DNA from: Cupriavidus necator | Lineage (GTDB): Bacteria; Pseudomonadota; Gammaproteobacteria; Burkholderiales; Burkholderiaceae | Reading direction: 5' to 3' | Length of the DNA: 64,000 nt | NCBI GenBank assembly: GCA_022041995.1 | Contig: CP074382.1 | Coordinates: 1-64,000, forward strand | Shown: positions 18,007 to 27,152 of the stretch, piece after piece | Numbering within the stretch: the first letter of the stretch is position 1 | How the letters are laid out: each line of letters opens with the position of its first letter | Program-made: the position numbers and the translations under genes | Notes under the pieces: model-generated | What the model saw: the letters and a program-made list of their open reading frames with translations, nothing else | What the model was told of the DNA's origin: nothing | The model's database searches: none

Positions 18007-18696
18007 TCACAACCCCAACGCGCACCCAACATATTTCCGCGCCAGCGCTTTGCGGTACCCTGGTTGCATTGGTCGGGCCTCGGTAGGCCTCCACCCATGT
18101 CCACCATAGCTTTCACGGCACTGCGAACAACGGTATGGTGTTTCGAGAAGCTGCACGTTCACACGATACGGCGCTTCATACCCACAACTCCGACATGCCA
18201 CTTCGATCGCGCAATGGTGCGCTGGACACCGATAGACGGTTTCGATCTGATGCACGACACTGTGATAGCCATGTGCGATACAGCGACGACAGTGACGAAA
18301 CGTCGCGCTGAAGCGTCGCCGCTCGGTCGGCGCGAGCAGCGCCTCACGCAACGTTGTTTTCGGCAAGCCAAGTGCACCATGCAATCGGTCGATATCGACG
18401 ACACCGAATTCTGGTACGAGGCCCTCATAGGGGTCAATGTCCGGTCCCATCAAATGCGCAAGCACCCTCCCCGACAACGCATTTGCCTTCTCAAATTTCC
18501 ATAGGATCGAAACGAGTGACTCGTATGGATCGATCCACTTTCGGTGGAAGAGGTAACCCAGGGCCGGCGTCAGCTTAGCCTCGTCGAGCGTGAGAATCGG
18601 AAACCTCGGCGGGCTGAGCAACATTTCGCTAGGCGGCGACGAGCACGCGACCGGTGGCATGACGTGACTGGACATAGCCGGAATGCCGTACCGCAT
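18007..18696 (-). CDS. tniQ: TniQ/TnsD-like target-selection protein
   Basis: Up to 229 residues; the true start may be one of several ATG codons (18696, 18675 or 18627), none with a clear Shine-Dalgarno. It contains the TniQ core (APTERRRFSATFRHCRRCIA, VYRCPAHHCAIEVACRSCGY, YRCSQCRESYGGHGW) with paired CxxC/CxxH zinc-binding motifs. TniQ/TnsD proteins recognise the insertion target and recruit TnsC. At about 230 residues it is shorter than Tn7 TnsD (about 500) or Tn5053 TniQ (about 400), like the short TniQ forms that lack the C-terminal DNA-binding region. It overlaps the end of the tnsC-like gene, which implies translational coupling. Confidence 0.8.
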   Translation of the reverse strand: MRYGIPAMSSHVMPPVACSSPPSEMLLSPPRFPILTLDEAKLTPALGYLFHRKWIDPYESLVSILWKFEKANALSGRVLAHLMGPDIDPYEGLVPEFGVVDIDRLHGALGLPKTTLREALLAPTERRRFSATFRHCRRCIAHGYHSVVHQIETVYRCPAHHCAIEVACRSCGYEAPYRVNVQLLETPYRCSQCRESYGGHGWRPTEARPMQPGYRKALARKYVGCALGL

Positions 18697-19606
18697 GGGC
18701 CCACAAGGGAGGATCAGGACGATAGCCCGGATCGTCCTTCACTTCACTATCTTTGAGCACGATCTCGACCGCCCGCGCGAAGGATTCCATCGGGATCGCG
18801 AGTTGCCCTGGGAGATTCGCCTTGTGGTGTGCGATCTCAAACGCCTGCCAGAGCGCGCTGGCGTCGCTGACCAGTCTGTAGCCGGCGTCAAAGGCCTGGG
18901 GAACATAGAATCGCGTAAAGCTCCATTGGCTACCTTCCGGATATGCCGCCTGATCGTATCCATTCAGACATGTCGCCACGTCCTCCGCATTGCGGATGCC
19001 ATAGAAGGACAACTCCTCCACCATCAGGCGCGCGACGATCTGAGTCTTTCCCGCGACCTGCAAGGCGGTTTTCTGCGCGAGCAGCTCCTGCTGACCGACG
19101 AGAAAGGTAAACAGCTTGATCTGCTGCCGATCGAGAGAATCGTGGACATCACGCAGCCACTCGTACTCGTTGTCGTTGTAGCGCTGTGCCTCGTCACAGA
19201 AAAGCAGCACTGTGCCGCTCCCCGCTCGAGCAGCCGCCTCGCGAATCCGCAGGGCCAGACGCATCCGCTTGGCCGGATTGGAACCTGCGTTCGGGTCGGG
19301 GTCTCCAACGGCCTCGAGCAAGTTCGCAAAGAACGGGCCTTCGGCATGCCGCGGTTTGTGTTCGCATTGCGCGTGGTAGCTCGTCATCTTCGGATGATTG
19401 CGCGCCAGCAGCAATCGCACGTACTCGATCGCCCGTGTCTTGCCGATGCGGGACGGGCCATAGATCAGTGCTCCCATGACGCGATAGCGTAGACATCGCT
19501 CGACCAACTCATAAAAGGCTTCGATCGCAGGCGTGGCGATACGATAATTGCCGGTCACCAGCGGGTGAAGTGACGGATCGATGGGACGCGGCATCTGAGG
19601 TGTCAT
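18629..19606 (-). CDS. tnsC: TnsC/TniB-like AAA+ ATPase
   Basis: A 325-residue ATPase starting MTPQMPRPIDPSLHPLVTG; an upstream extension in the same frame overlaps the tnsB-like gene and is not likely used. Walker A is GPSRIGKT (about residues 50-57) and Walker B LLFCDEAQ (about 134-141), followed by sensor-like LVGQQELLAQK. In Tn7-type systems TnsC couples target recognition to activation of the transposase and confers target immunity. It lies 28 bases downstream of the tnsB-like stop codon. All motifs are intact. Confidence 0.85.
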   Translation of the reverse strand: MTPQMPRPIDPSLHPLVTGNYRIATPAIEAFYELVERCLRYRVMGALIYGPSRIGKTRAIEYVRLLLARNHPKMTSYHAQCEHKPRHAEGPFFANLLEAVGDPDPNAGSNPAKRMRLALRIREAAARAGSGTVLLFCDEAQRYNDNEYEWLRDVHDSLDRQQIKLFTFLVGQQELLAQKTALQVAGKTQIVARLMVEELSFYGIRNAEDVATCLNGYDQAAYPEGSQWSFTRFYVPQAFDAGYRLVSDASALWQAFEIAHHKANLPGQLAIPMESFARAVEIVLKDSEVKDDPGYRPDPPLWAHAVRHSGYVQSRHATGRVLVAA

Positions 19607-19634
19607 GGCATACCTCGCAATGTGAACGACGGTG

Positions 19635-21629
19635 TTAGAAGACTTGGCCAGTCCCGATAGTGAGTTTGCGCGGCTGCGCCGGCTGTTGGGGCAAAATCGA
19701 GACAGCGTCTGCTGCTGCCGCAGCCGGTGCAGACACCACGGAGGAGGCAGCGCTCCGCGTGGTGGGCGTGGCCTCGGCTGGCGTACGCGTTGTCGGTGCA
19801 CTGGCAAGCAGCCGCACGGTCCGCGCGTATTCCGTCGCGGCCTTCCGACTAGTCTTTGCCTGCTCGAGCTTGGCCTGCACATAAGCTTCGATCGGATTCG
19901 AGTCGCCCGGTTGGCTTCGACGCCGATCCCGCAGCTTTCTCACCTCCTGGCGCAGCTTCAGGTTGTGCGGCACCACACCCCAGGCGCCTTGTGCATCCAG
20001 GATGCCGAGTTCCGTGCCATCCGTGAGAAAGGCACGCACGCATCGCAGATCGTCAGCATTCAGGTAGACGAGTAGCTGCTTGCCGACCAGCCGCGTGCTT
20101 CTTGCCAGCACACCACTCGTGTAGCGCACGCCATACAGGTTAATGTGCGGACGTACGCCTTGCTCAAGATAGGCACGCACACGACATCGGCGGGCCGACT
20201 GCATCAAGCACAGCGTGCGACGATGATGCTCAGCAAGCCGCGTCAGCACCACCTGTTGAGTATTGAGCAAGTATTCCATTGCTTCGAGCGGGGTCACGCT
20301 GTTCAAGCCGGTATGCGGCGTACCGTTGTACGTCGTGATCGCATACTCAACCAGCTCCTCCAGCTCGTCGAGCGACACATAGAGCCGAAGATTGCCCTTC
20401 GGATCGGCGAGCGCGCGGCGCAAATCCCGTGGGTGCGAACCCGTGTAGCCGGGTAGGCGCGAAGACAGTCGCTGCGCCATCGTGCCGAAGAAGCGTTCGA
20501 TGTATGGGCGCTCATCCGGACAGTACCTGGGGCCTGCATCGACGAGACAACCGATGAATTCACACAGTGCCCTCAGCGTTTCGTTAGCCAGGTTCGCCTT
20601 GGCGTTGTCGAGCTTCATCCATTCCCACGTGACATACGAGAGCTCTGGCCACCTTTGTGACGGAAGGCCTCCCTGCGCCTCATAGCCGAGCCCATCTATG
20701 GAGAAGGCGCGGGCACGATGGGGCTCCAATGCCTTCTCGATGGTCTTGATCACGTCGTAACGGCTGTATTCTCGCGCCAGTACGAGGTGATAGCCCAGCA
20801 CGGCCCGCGTGCAGACGTCAATGATCACTAGCAACCACACCCGCTCAAGCTCGAACTCATGTTCAAAGCCAAGCGGATCGCGGACGATAAGCTTCAGCCG
20901 AAGATCGAGTCGGTGACCGTCGAACTCGACGATCTGATAAGGATGCGTTGCCGCTGGACAGCCGTCGCCACCCTCTCGACGTGGCAGCCCCTTCAGGTGT
21001 GACGCACCCGCCGAACGTGCCGCCTGGCCGAAGCTGCGCAACATTTCCGCCTTCAGAAGCTCCGACAGTGAGCGAATCGCACGCCCTGCCGTATTGAACG
21101 GGTAGTCCGTTAGCTTCAGGCCCACCATCCGACACTGCCGCAGGAATTCATCATGGAGAGCTTGCAGTCCACGCAGACGTGTGCGCAGCCGCCGGTCTGT
21201 ATTGATCTGCTCGAGCAGAACCCGACGCTGCTTGATCTGCAACCGCAGCCAGGTGCTAAGCGACGGATAGCGCTCGAAGAGTTGCGACAGTGCACCGGCC
21301 CCGCCGGAATTGCCGCGCTCTCCACCAATTCTTACTGTGCTGACTCGAGCATACTCTGCGATCCGCATATAGCGACCCAGGGCACGAAAACCGTATGGCC
21401 GGCCATCCGAGTGTGGAACCATGGCTCGTTCAAGCCAGCGATACAGATCGCGCCGGCTCACCCCCGTGGATTGCTCAATCTGCCTGAGCGATTCACCTCC
21501 GGCATAGCGCACGATCGCCTGTCTACGCCTTTCAAACGCGTGCCGCTGCACGGAATCGAGCTCTGTATAGGCGACCTCCGGCCATGACGCCAGGTCGAGA
21601 GCTTGTAACTCCGGTTTGCGGCGGTTCAT
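19635..21629 (-). CDS. tnsB: TnsB-like DDE transposase
   Basis: A 664-residue transposase with an N-terminal helix-turn-helix region (GGESLRQIEQSTGVSRRDLY) and an rve-type catalytic core. The acidic residues are Asp237 in IVEFDGHRLD, Asp341 in WMKLDNAKANL and Glu378 in DERPYIERFFGT. A beta-barrel and an Ala/Pro-rich C-terminal tail follow. The start at MNRRKPELQALD is chosen because it overlaps the tnsA-like stop (ATGA), a coupling typical of these operons. TnsB cuts the 3' ends of the element and joins them to the target. Confidence 0.9.
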   Translation of the reverse strand: MNRRKPELQALDLASWPEVAYTELDSVQRHAFERRRQAIVRYAGGESLRQIEQSTGVSRRDLYRWLERAMVPHSDGRPYGFRALGRYMRIAEYARVSTVRIGGERGNSGGAGALSQLFERYPSLSTWLRLQIKQRRVLLEQINTDRRLRTRLRGLQALHDEFLRQCRMVGLKLTDYPFNTAGRAIRSLSELLKAEMLRSFGQAARSAGASHLKGLPRREGGDGCPAATHPYQIVEFDGHRLDLRLKLIVRDPLGFEHEFELERVWLLVIIDVCTRAVLGYHLVLAREYSRYDVIKTIEKALEPHRARAFSIDGLGYEAQGGLPSQRWPELSYVTWEWMKLDNAKANLANETLRALCEFIGCLVDAGPRYCPDERPYIERFFGTMAQRLSSRLPGYTGSHPRDLRRALADPKGNLRLYVSLDELEELVEYAITTYNGTPHTGLNSVTPLEAMEYLLNTQQVVLTRLAEHHRRTLCLMQSARRCRVRAYLEQGVRPHINLYGVRYTSGVLARSTRLVGKQLLVYLNADDLRCVRAFLTDGTELGILDAQGAWGVVPHNLKLRQEVRKLRDRRRSQPGDSNPIEAYVQAKLEQAKTSRKAATEYARTVRLLASAPTTRTPAEATPTTRSAASSVVSAPAAAAADAVSILPQQPAQPRKLTIGTGQVF

Positions 21630-22258
21630 GAGTTCGTGTCGACTACAGCGAACGACGTGTGCAAGGACAGTGGCTGCATACGCAGGTCGGGCGCTGCGAC
21701 GCGACCGGCATGCACCAGGCCAAACAGTGCTGCCCGGAACAAAACCGGATCCACGTTCGAACATTTGCGCTCGAGGGTCTCTAGCTGCTGTGGATTTTCC
21801 AGGAGGCGCTCGACTGATCGGGACAGTGACCATGGGACGAGGCCTCGATTGGCCACGATGCACGGCAGCATGCGCTGCCAGTTGCCAATCCAAACGCGCG
21901 CGGCCGCGAGGTCCGTCGACGACATGCTGCGGATTGAGAATGCTGACTCGTCCAGAGGCTTACCCGGCGCTGCCCTCTCGTCCAGACCGGCGTCTGCGAG
22001 AAGAACCAGCTCTTGTCGGTCGGTGTATTGAACCCAGAAATCGGCAAGCCGCGCGTTTCCACCACGGTGTACGTAGCCAGGGCGCTCACAAAAGGCGATC
22101 ACGCTGGGGTCCGCCTCGAACAGTAACCACAGGTCAAGCAAGGCGCGCCGATAGAACGTCAACCGTCGTCCCAGCTTCGGGCTGAAGGCTTCCAACCGGT
22201 GTGCACCAGGCGGTCGGGCAAGCGCGACCGGCTCCGTGAACTGCGGAGAATTTTCCAT
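21626..22258 (-). CDS. tnsA: TnsA-like endonuclease subunit, possibly inactive
   Basis: A 210-residue protein in the first position of the operon. Its central region (LTFYRRALLDLWLLFEADP, then ARLADFWVQYTDRQELVLLA) aligns by eye with the TnsA catalytic domain, in which Glu63, Asp114, Gln130 and Lys132 form the nuclease site. The counterparts seem to be Glu48, Asp73 and Gln82/Glu83, but no Lys follows; Leu and Val stand there. TnsA cuts the 5' ends and makes cut-and-paste transposition possible. A dead TnsA would give copy-in/cointegrate products. The protein is shorter than Tn7 TnsA (273 aa). Assignment rests on context and motif order. Confidence 0.65.
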   Translation of the reverse strand: MENSPQFTEPVALARPPGAHRLEAFSPKLGRRLTFYRRALLDLWLLFEADPSVIAFCERPGYVHRGGNARLADFWVQYTDRQELVLLADAGLDERAAPGKPLDESAFSIRSMSSTDLAAARVWIGNWQRMLPCIVANRGLVPWSLSRSVERLLENPQQLETLERKCSNVDPVLFRAALFGLVHAGRVAAPDLRMQPLSLHTSFAVVDTNS

Positions 22259-22327
22259 CAGATCAAGACCTTAGGGACAGGTCTCGAAGTCTAGGATTTG
22301 AGGTGGCAAATTTCAGGCGTACTGTGT

Positions 22328-22430
22328 GCGAAATGGCACTTTTGCATTCGATCCAAGTGGAAGCAAAAGTGCCACCGAAATTGCCTACAGCCCGCAACCA
22401 TCGAAGACGAGCCGGTGGCACAATTGCTTC
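22328..22430. repeat. Right-end repeats of the Tn7-like element
   Basis: Copies of the 18-20 bp motif: inverted at 22328-22345 (GCAAAAGTGCCA on the minus strand), direct at 22359-22377 (GGAAGCAAAAGTGCCACCG) and a diverged inverted copy at 22412-22430. They match the three repeats at the left end. Confidence 0.55.
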
Positions 22431-22471
22431 GCTCTACACTGGTGTGACCTGCGGCGGGATTTTGTAGCCAA

Positions 22472-23311
22472 TCAGGCAGTGAGTCGGCTGTCGATATTAG
22501 CAGTATCCAGCCAGGCTCGACGGACCGTGGCCGGAGGTTGATAGCGATGGGCGCTGTGCGGTCGGCGCTCGTTGTAGAACTGCCGCCAGCGCTCGATGAG
22601 CACCTTAGCCTCGGCGCGGCTGCGAAACCATTCGCGATTCAGCAATTCGTCGCGCAGCTTGCCGTTGAAGCTCTCGACGAAGCCGTTCTGCCATGGGCTG
22701 CCGGGAGTGATGAAGGCCGGGCCGATCGCAGCATCACGCAGCCAGCGCATGACCTTGGCCGCCGTGAATTCGGCGCCGTTGTCCGATCGAATGTGGGCCG
22801 GCTTGCCGTACAGCCGCATCAGACGCGACAGCGTCAGAATCACGTCCTGCGAGCGCAAGCTGGCGCCGACCTCGATCGCCAGGCATTCGCGGGTGTATTC
22901 GTCGATCACACACAGCATCTTCAGCGCCCGGCCATCGACCAACTGGTCATGGACGAAGTCGTAGCTCCAGACCGAGTTGGGCTGCGTCGCGCCTGGCAGG
23001 CGGATGTCGCTGCCGCAACGGCGCCGACGAGGGCGCCGTCTCGGGATGCTGAGTTTCAGGGCGCGCCACATCCGGCGCACACGCGATTCCCCCATTGCTA
23101 GCCAGGCCGCCATCCGACGATAGCCAAAGCGCGGCACCTCCGACGATGCCGCGAGCAGCCGGTCGCCCAGGCGCCGATCCTTCCCCGGCTGCTTGAGCAC
23201 ATAGGTCGCCACCCGGCGGCTGAGTCCCAGGTAACGACATGCCTTGCGTTGCGAGAGACCCCGCCGAGTCAGGACTTCCAGCGCCTCGCGCCGGCCCGTC
23301 GGGGTGTTCAT
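22472..23311 (-). CDS. IS3-family transposase orfB (integrase core)
   Basis: A 279-residue rve-type integrase with an intact DDE triad: [16 protein letters not shown] (Asp), [12 protein letters not shown] (Asp) and [18 protein letters not shown] (Glu 35 residues later). A helix-turn-helix ([20 protein letters not shown]) precedes it. The ATG overlaps the orfA stop inside a run of seven A, so the active transposase is probably an OrfAB fusion made by -1 frameshifting. Confidence 0.9.
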   Translation of the reverse strand: MNTPTGRREALEVLTRRGLSQRKACRYLGLSRRVATYVLKQPGKDRRLGDRLLAASSEVPRFGYRRMAAWLAMGESRVRRMWRALKLSIPRRRPRRRRCGSDIRLPGATQPNSVWSYDFVHDQLVDGRALKMLCVIDEYTRECLAIEVGASLRSQDVILTLSRLMRLYGKPAHIRSDNGAEFTAAKVMRWLRDAAIGPAFITPGSPWQNGFVESFNGKLRDELLNREWFRSRAEAKVLIERWRQFYNERRPHSAHRYQPPATVRRAWLDTANIDSRLTA

Positions 23312-23583
23312 TTTTTTCGACTGAATTCCTTCAAGCCATCAATCACCAACAACTGCTCGGCAAGCAGGCGCTTGAGCCGCTCGTTCTCCGATTCCAGTTC
23401 CTTGAGCCGGCGTGCCTCGGCCACGTCCATGCCGCCGAACTTGTTGCGCCAGCGATAGAACGTCTGCTCCGTGATGTTGTGGCGCTTGCACAGATCCTTC
23501 GTCGGCACTTCCCGGCTTTCGGCTTCCCGCAGGATGCGGATGATCTGTTCGTCGGTAAATCGCTTCTTCATCGAGTTCTCCAT
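23308..23583 (-). CDS. IS3-family transposase orfA
   Basis: A 91-residue protein with a helix-turn-helix ([14 protein letters not shown], then [16 protein letters not shown]) and a leucine zipper ([20 protein letters not shown]). It binds the inverted repeats and dimerises. The last codons are AAAAAAATGA on the minus strand, a slippery run that contains both the orfB start and the orfA stop. Confidence 0.9.
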   Translation of the reverse strand: MENSMKKRFTDEQIIRILREAESREVPTKDLCKRHNITEQTFYRWRNKFGGMDVAEARRLKELESENERLKRLLAEQLLVIDGLKEFSRKK

Positions 23584-23626
23584 ACTCCAAGGATACGAGA
23601 ACTCACTTTCCGACTGGCTACAGGAT

Positions 23627-24379
23627 TCGTCTCAGGTCATTGTCCTTGGGGCGGCGTACGCGGGCCGGCAACACAGCCACGCCGTAGTGGCTGGCAAGGT
23701 CCTGATAGGTCGGGTTAAGGTCCGGCTCGTAGCGCGACGCCCTGGTCACGCCGCTGCGCAGATTGTCCGGCACCCACAACTCGGTGCAACCGCCGAAGAA
23801 GTTCAGGGCACGAACATGGCTGGCGATCCAGTCGGGCAGTTGTTGGGACCAGGTCGCCTCGATGTAGGTATAGTTCGACGCGCCCAGCACAGCAACGAAG
23901 ATCTGGGCCTGCTTGATCTCGCCAGTAGCACCGTCCGTCACGGCCACCGTCTGGCCGGCATAGTCGATGAACAGTTTCTCTCCCGGCGTGTGGGTCTGGC
24001 GCATCGACAGCGACAGCCGCTGGCGCCAGCGCCGGTAGTGGTCGCAGAAGGCGCTGTACTGGAAGCCGTCCTCCTGTCCGGCCTTGTACTCCTGCCACAG
24101 CAATTCCAGTGTCACACCCTTGCCGCGCAGTTCGTTGTGGACGCGCAGCCAGTCCGGCGCTGGCCGCTGCACCGAAGACGGCTCGCTGGGCGGGAACAGC
24201 AGCCGTTCCAGGGACGGTTCGTCCAACTCCGGCGGCAGCGGATAGCTCAGGCCCGCCAACTTGGCACGTGCCAAGTAATCGGACACGGTGGTCGGCGAGG
24301 CGCCGATGATGCGGGCGATTTCCCGCTTCGATCGGCTGTGGCCGAAATACAGCCGCAACACTTCTTGGATTTTACGCAT
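23627..24379 (-). pseudogene. istA: IS21-family istA, C-terminus lost
   Basis: 251 codons of the IstA transposase from MRKIQEVLRLYFGHSRSKRE, with the helix-turn-helix (SKREIARIIGASPTTVSDYL) and the first half of the integrase core (LFIDYAGQTVAV with its Asp, VPDNLRSGVTRA with the second Asp). The frame ends at the IS3 insertion just before the third acidic residue. No istA C-terminus or istB is found on the other side of the IS3, so a deletion accompanied the insertion. The bases 24380-24470 resemble an IS21 end (tgacaccccggaaaaatctg). Confidence 0.9.
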
Positions 24380-24473
24380 GGATAACCTCTTGTTAGCCAA
24401 CTGACACCCCGGAAAAATCTGCCAGAGTGCCACGGTTATCCCGCGGTGCTACGCCCTTCTTGGCCGCCTTAAA

Positions 24474-24588
24474 CTGTCCAGTTTGAGGCGGAATCAGTGT
24501 CCAGTTTGCGCTGGAATCGCCGTCCAGATTGCCGTGGAATCAGTGTCCAGTTTGCCGTGGAATGGGTGTCCAGTTTGGCGCGGAATAC
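24474..24588. repeat. Five tandem 23-bp imperfect repeats
   Basis: Five consecutive units of exactly 23 bases, each close to GTGTCCAGTTTGCCGTGGAA plus three variable bases, with differences between all units. They lie just outside the istA remnant. IS21-family ends carry multiple copies of a transposase-binding repeat, so this is most likely the end of a second IS21-type element. The following 280 bases (24589-24870) hold no gene I can support. Confidence 0.75.
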
Positions 24589-24870
24589 GCAGCCGCTGAT
24601 ACCCCGCCGGTGAGAGTTGCCGCATCGGACTCGTTTCGGACAACTCTTGCTGCTTTCGCGCGTTATCGACCGTCTCAGCCACCGGGTTTTCGTGTGACGA
24701 GGCTACATCTGCGTTCACTGCACGTTGCAACCTGGTGCGTTGCATACACTCCTTTCTGAGCATACTGTCGGAGGGCTCCGTCATCTTGCTTTCGCGCCAT
24801 GACGCCTCCCAAGCTACGAGGCTTGAGTCTTTTGCCTCGGTCGGACTTACACCGACTGGATAACGTGTCC

Positions 24871-25827
24871 TTATCTGGACACACCGATGCTCCAGCGGCG
24901 TCGGTATAGCTGGGCGACCGCGTCGGCCGTGAGGTGTGCGGCTGGGACATTGGTCAACAAGCGAACGACGGTGTCACCGGCCTCGGTGGCACGATCCAGA
25001 TGCAACTCGATGCGCCGCAGCACCAGCGGTGTGTTCGATTCATCCAGGATGCTGACCGCCTGCTCGTATACGATGCCGGCTTCGACCCGGCCCACCTCGC
25101 GTGCCGGCTCCAACTCGCTGGGGCACGGATTGCGGCCGTGCTCGCGCACAATGAAGGCGCTGCCGCGATGCTGCCAGCCGGTAAGGATCGCCCGGGTGCT
25201 GAAGTTGCGATCGGCGATCCACAACTGGGCCGGCTCGGCCGACTCGAGCAGGGTTTCCATGATGGCCCGCTCCTGCGCATGCGCATCCTCACAGGGCACC
25301 AGATCGACAATCATCGCCGTATCCGGGTCATAAACCACCAATGACTGCCCTGGCAAGGCCGCGCCCCGAAACCCACGCAATGGTTTCAGGCGCTTTTCGC
25401 TCGCCGGCAAGGGGCTGCCATCCACGATGCGCAGGCGATAGCCGTCCACCGAGGGCGGCTGCTTGCGCAACATCGGCTGCACAACCGGCCCCAACCGCCG
25501 CGCACTACCTTGCACCAAGGCACGAACCAGTCCCGGCTCGGTCCGGCTGATCTTGTCGTACAGCGCGGTGATGGAAACCGGCAGCGCCGGACTGGCCTTG
25601 GCCGCCGCATGCACCGACGGGCGCAGGCCAACGGCAACCAGCGACATGATCTCAACCGTCGTCGAGAACAATAGCTCCCGCGTGTACTGCGTTTCACGCT
25701 CCTGCTCGAACAACTCGTCGATCCAGGCCGCATCGAGGGCGCGTTGCAACCCCAGACGCGCCATCACACTGATCGGGCTGTGTTCGATAAAGCGTTCCAC
25801 CACTGCATCCAGTACCACGCTACTCAC
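24871..25827 (-). pseudogene. IS4-family transposase, C-terminus lost
   Basis: 318 codons of an IS4-type transposase: RLRIVDGSPLPASEKRLKPL (first Asp), LWIADRNFSTRAILTGWQHR (second Asp in the ADRNF motif), and AVAQLYRRRWSI, where the catalytic Glu of the Y-RW-IE signature should follow. The frame instead ends GVSR. The loss of Glu and of the C-terminal helix makes it inactive. The N-terminus (MSSVVLDAVVERFIEHSPIS) is complete. The bases 25828-26078 beyond it hold nothing recognisable. Confidence 0.85.
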
Positions 25828-26078
25828 TCCGGCTTTCGTTCGAGAACACGGAGGGTGCCCTATTTCTCGTCACCTTGAAAGGGGTGGGTCTTAGAGGGCA
25901 ATATTTTCCGAATTCTGAAGCCGCCCCCTTGTTGACCTTCTTCCGTGCCATGACACATGGCAACGCTCAACCGCCGTGTGACGATGACATACGCCACCCT
26001 TTGTCATCACTCATTTGTGTGGGTTGTATGCGAGGCGAAGATCGGTTAGTGCCGGGGGTAATTGTACGAAACGGCCCG

Positions 26079-26245
26079 ACGATGGTTGAACTGGCGGCGG
26101 CGAGGTGCAGATCGGCCGCCACCTCCGCCGCCGAGACTGCACCCGGTTTGCTACCGCAGTGCCGAGGGGAAAAATTGGGACGGGGCGAGATGCCGGACTG
26201 CCTGCAGCGGGCGGTCAATTCGCGTCAGACGGTGAAACGCATCAG
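26079..26245 (+). pseudogene. H-NS-like protein remnant
   Basis: Pieces of the short H-NS-like family found twice more in this window: MVELAAARC (for MEELAAAGC), then in another frame DRPPPPPPRLHPVCYRSAEG and KNWDGA, then back in frame EMPDCLQRAVNSRQTVKRI. The Pro-rich linker and the YRNAxGxxWDGxGEMPxW DNA-binding loop are unmistakable although two frameshifts break it. The N-terminal helix is missing. Confidence 0.7.
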
Positions 26246-26781
26246 TCCGGCAGCTTGATGCCCGTCCACTTCCATGACCAGAAGCCATCGCGGCGTAGGT
26301 CAGCGACAATCTTATCGCCATTGTCCCTTGAGGCAGAGGCCTGGACGAGATCCCAACTCCGATAGGAGACATCATATTTCGGGGCTTCTTTTGCACCTTC
26401 TTCCTTTGCTTCGGTTGGCTTCGAGGATAACTGTGACGGCTTTAAAAATGGCTTCTCGCCGGCCATCACTGCCATGACACCAGCAGGCGACACCATTGTG
26501 TCGATCATAGTATTAACCATCGCCAGACCGATCATCTGACCAAGACCGGCAAACGGGCTGTCCTTCATCCCTGGGGATTGCATCTTGTCCTTCAGAGAAA
26601 GCATAATCTGGGCCTTCAGGTTCTCGCGCAGGGCTGGGTAGTCGACATACCGCGAGAATCTCTCGGAATCCAGAGCCTCTATTGCTGAACACATTTGATA
26701 GACGGCCCAGTACGGGCTGGCGTAGCTACTGACGGCTCCAGCGGCAACCAACACGACGGCGGAGATGACCTTCTTGTTCAT
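26242..26781 (-). CDS. DUF2939-family secreted protein
   Basis: A 179-residue protein starting MNKKVISAVVLVAAGAVSSY with a purine-rich Shine-Dalgarno (agggagaagagg). The N-terminus is a signal peptide or single membrane anchor. The segment ASPYWAVYQMCSAIEALDSE followed by YVDYPALRENLKAQI is the DUF2939 signature, a periplasmic or membrane-associated family of unknown role. The C-terminus (WDLVQASASRDNGDKIVADL) forms a second small domain. It is the third gene of an apparent minus-strand operon with the two genes upstream, 170 bases away. Complete. Confidence 0.75.
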   Translation of the reverse strand: MNKKVISAVVLVAAGAVSSYASPYWAVYQMCSAIEALDSERFSRYVDYPALRENLKAQIMLSLKDKMQSPGMKDSPFAGLGQMIGLAMVNTMIDTMVSPAGVMAVMAGEKPFLKPSQLSSKPTEAKEEGAKEAPKYDVSYRSWDLVQASASRDNGDKIVADLRRDGFWSWKWTGIKLPD

Positions 26782-26954
26782 CCTCTTCTCCCTGTTGTCC
26801 AGAACTTGCGGTGAAGATTTATTAACCAGTACAGATGAGCACGCAGAATGGGGGCATACAAGCGGATTGGGCGAAGGTCGGACGCAGTCATTGCGCATCG
26901 AGAGCGACAGTTCCTATGACAAGCTCAGGGCTCGACATGTGACGGATGGCAAGA

Positions 26955-27152
26955 TCAGGCGGCAGCGGCTTCGAATCGGATAGGCCTAGACATTCTTTCA
27001 AGGCCTTGACCTGCAGCTCGTGGCTCCGGCATGGATGTTTCGATGGGGTGGCATTGTTCCAAGACAGCTGCAAATGGCATATTGACACCCGTCTTGATCC
27101 ACTCATCTCTATATGAGAGCTGTCGGATTATTGTCGACAGTGCTTCGATCAT
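26955..27152 (-). CDS. Small hypothetical protein coupled to the lipoprotein gene (65 aa)
   Basis: The ATG overlaps the lipoprotein gene's stop in the sequence TAATG, a strong sign of translational coupling. The product begins MIEALSTIIRQLSYRDEWIK and contains VNMPFAAVLEQCHPIE; there is no signal peptide or known motif. The C-terminal Ala run and short length leave open that the frame is shifted or truncated. I do not recognise the family. Confidence 0.45.
   Translation of the reverse strand: MIEALSTIIRQLSYRDEWIKTGVNMPFAAVLEQCHPIETSMPEPRAAGQGLERMSRPIRFEAAAA

Larger units (their letters stand above)
17768..22430 (-). mobile_element. Tn7-like transposon (tnsA-tnsB-tnsC-tniQ)
   Basis: Four tightly packed minus-strand genes form a Tn7-like transposition operon, flanked on both sides by repeats of a sequence close to GAAGCAAAAGTGCCACCGG. 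These are the probable TnsB-binding sites. No CRISPR-Cas genes, no tnsE and no obvious cargo lie between the repeats, so this is a minimal element or a remnant. The exact TGT...ACA termini were not determined. Just inside the left end, 17607-17767 and 17890-18006 hold no recognisable gene. On the right an IS3 is inserted immediately outside. Confidence 0.7.
22463..23622 (-). mobile_element. IS3-family element (IS407-like group)
   Basis: Ends are TGTAGCCAATCAGGCAGTGA at 22463 and, on the minus strand, TGTAGCCAGTCGGAAAGTGA from 23622, a clear inverted repeat. Possible GATT duplications flank it (22458-22461, 23624-23627) if the element is one base longer at each side. It carries orfA and orfB with a frameshift signal. 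It is inserted at the edge of the Tn7-like element on one side and truncates an IS21 istA gene on the other. Confidence 0.85.

Noticed and set aside
24474..24588. Tandem repeats considered as a CRISPR array
   Set aside because: Units are contiguous, without unique spacers, and each unit varies; no cas genes are nearby.
24494..24784. 96-codon minus-strand frame through the 23-bp repeats
   Set aside because: Its C-terminus simply translates the tandem repeats; no start signal or homology.
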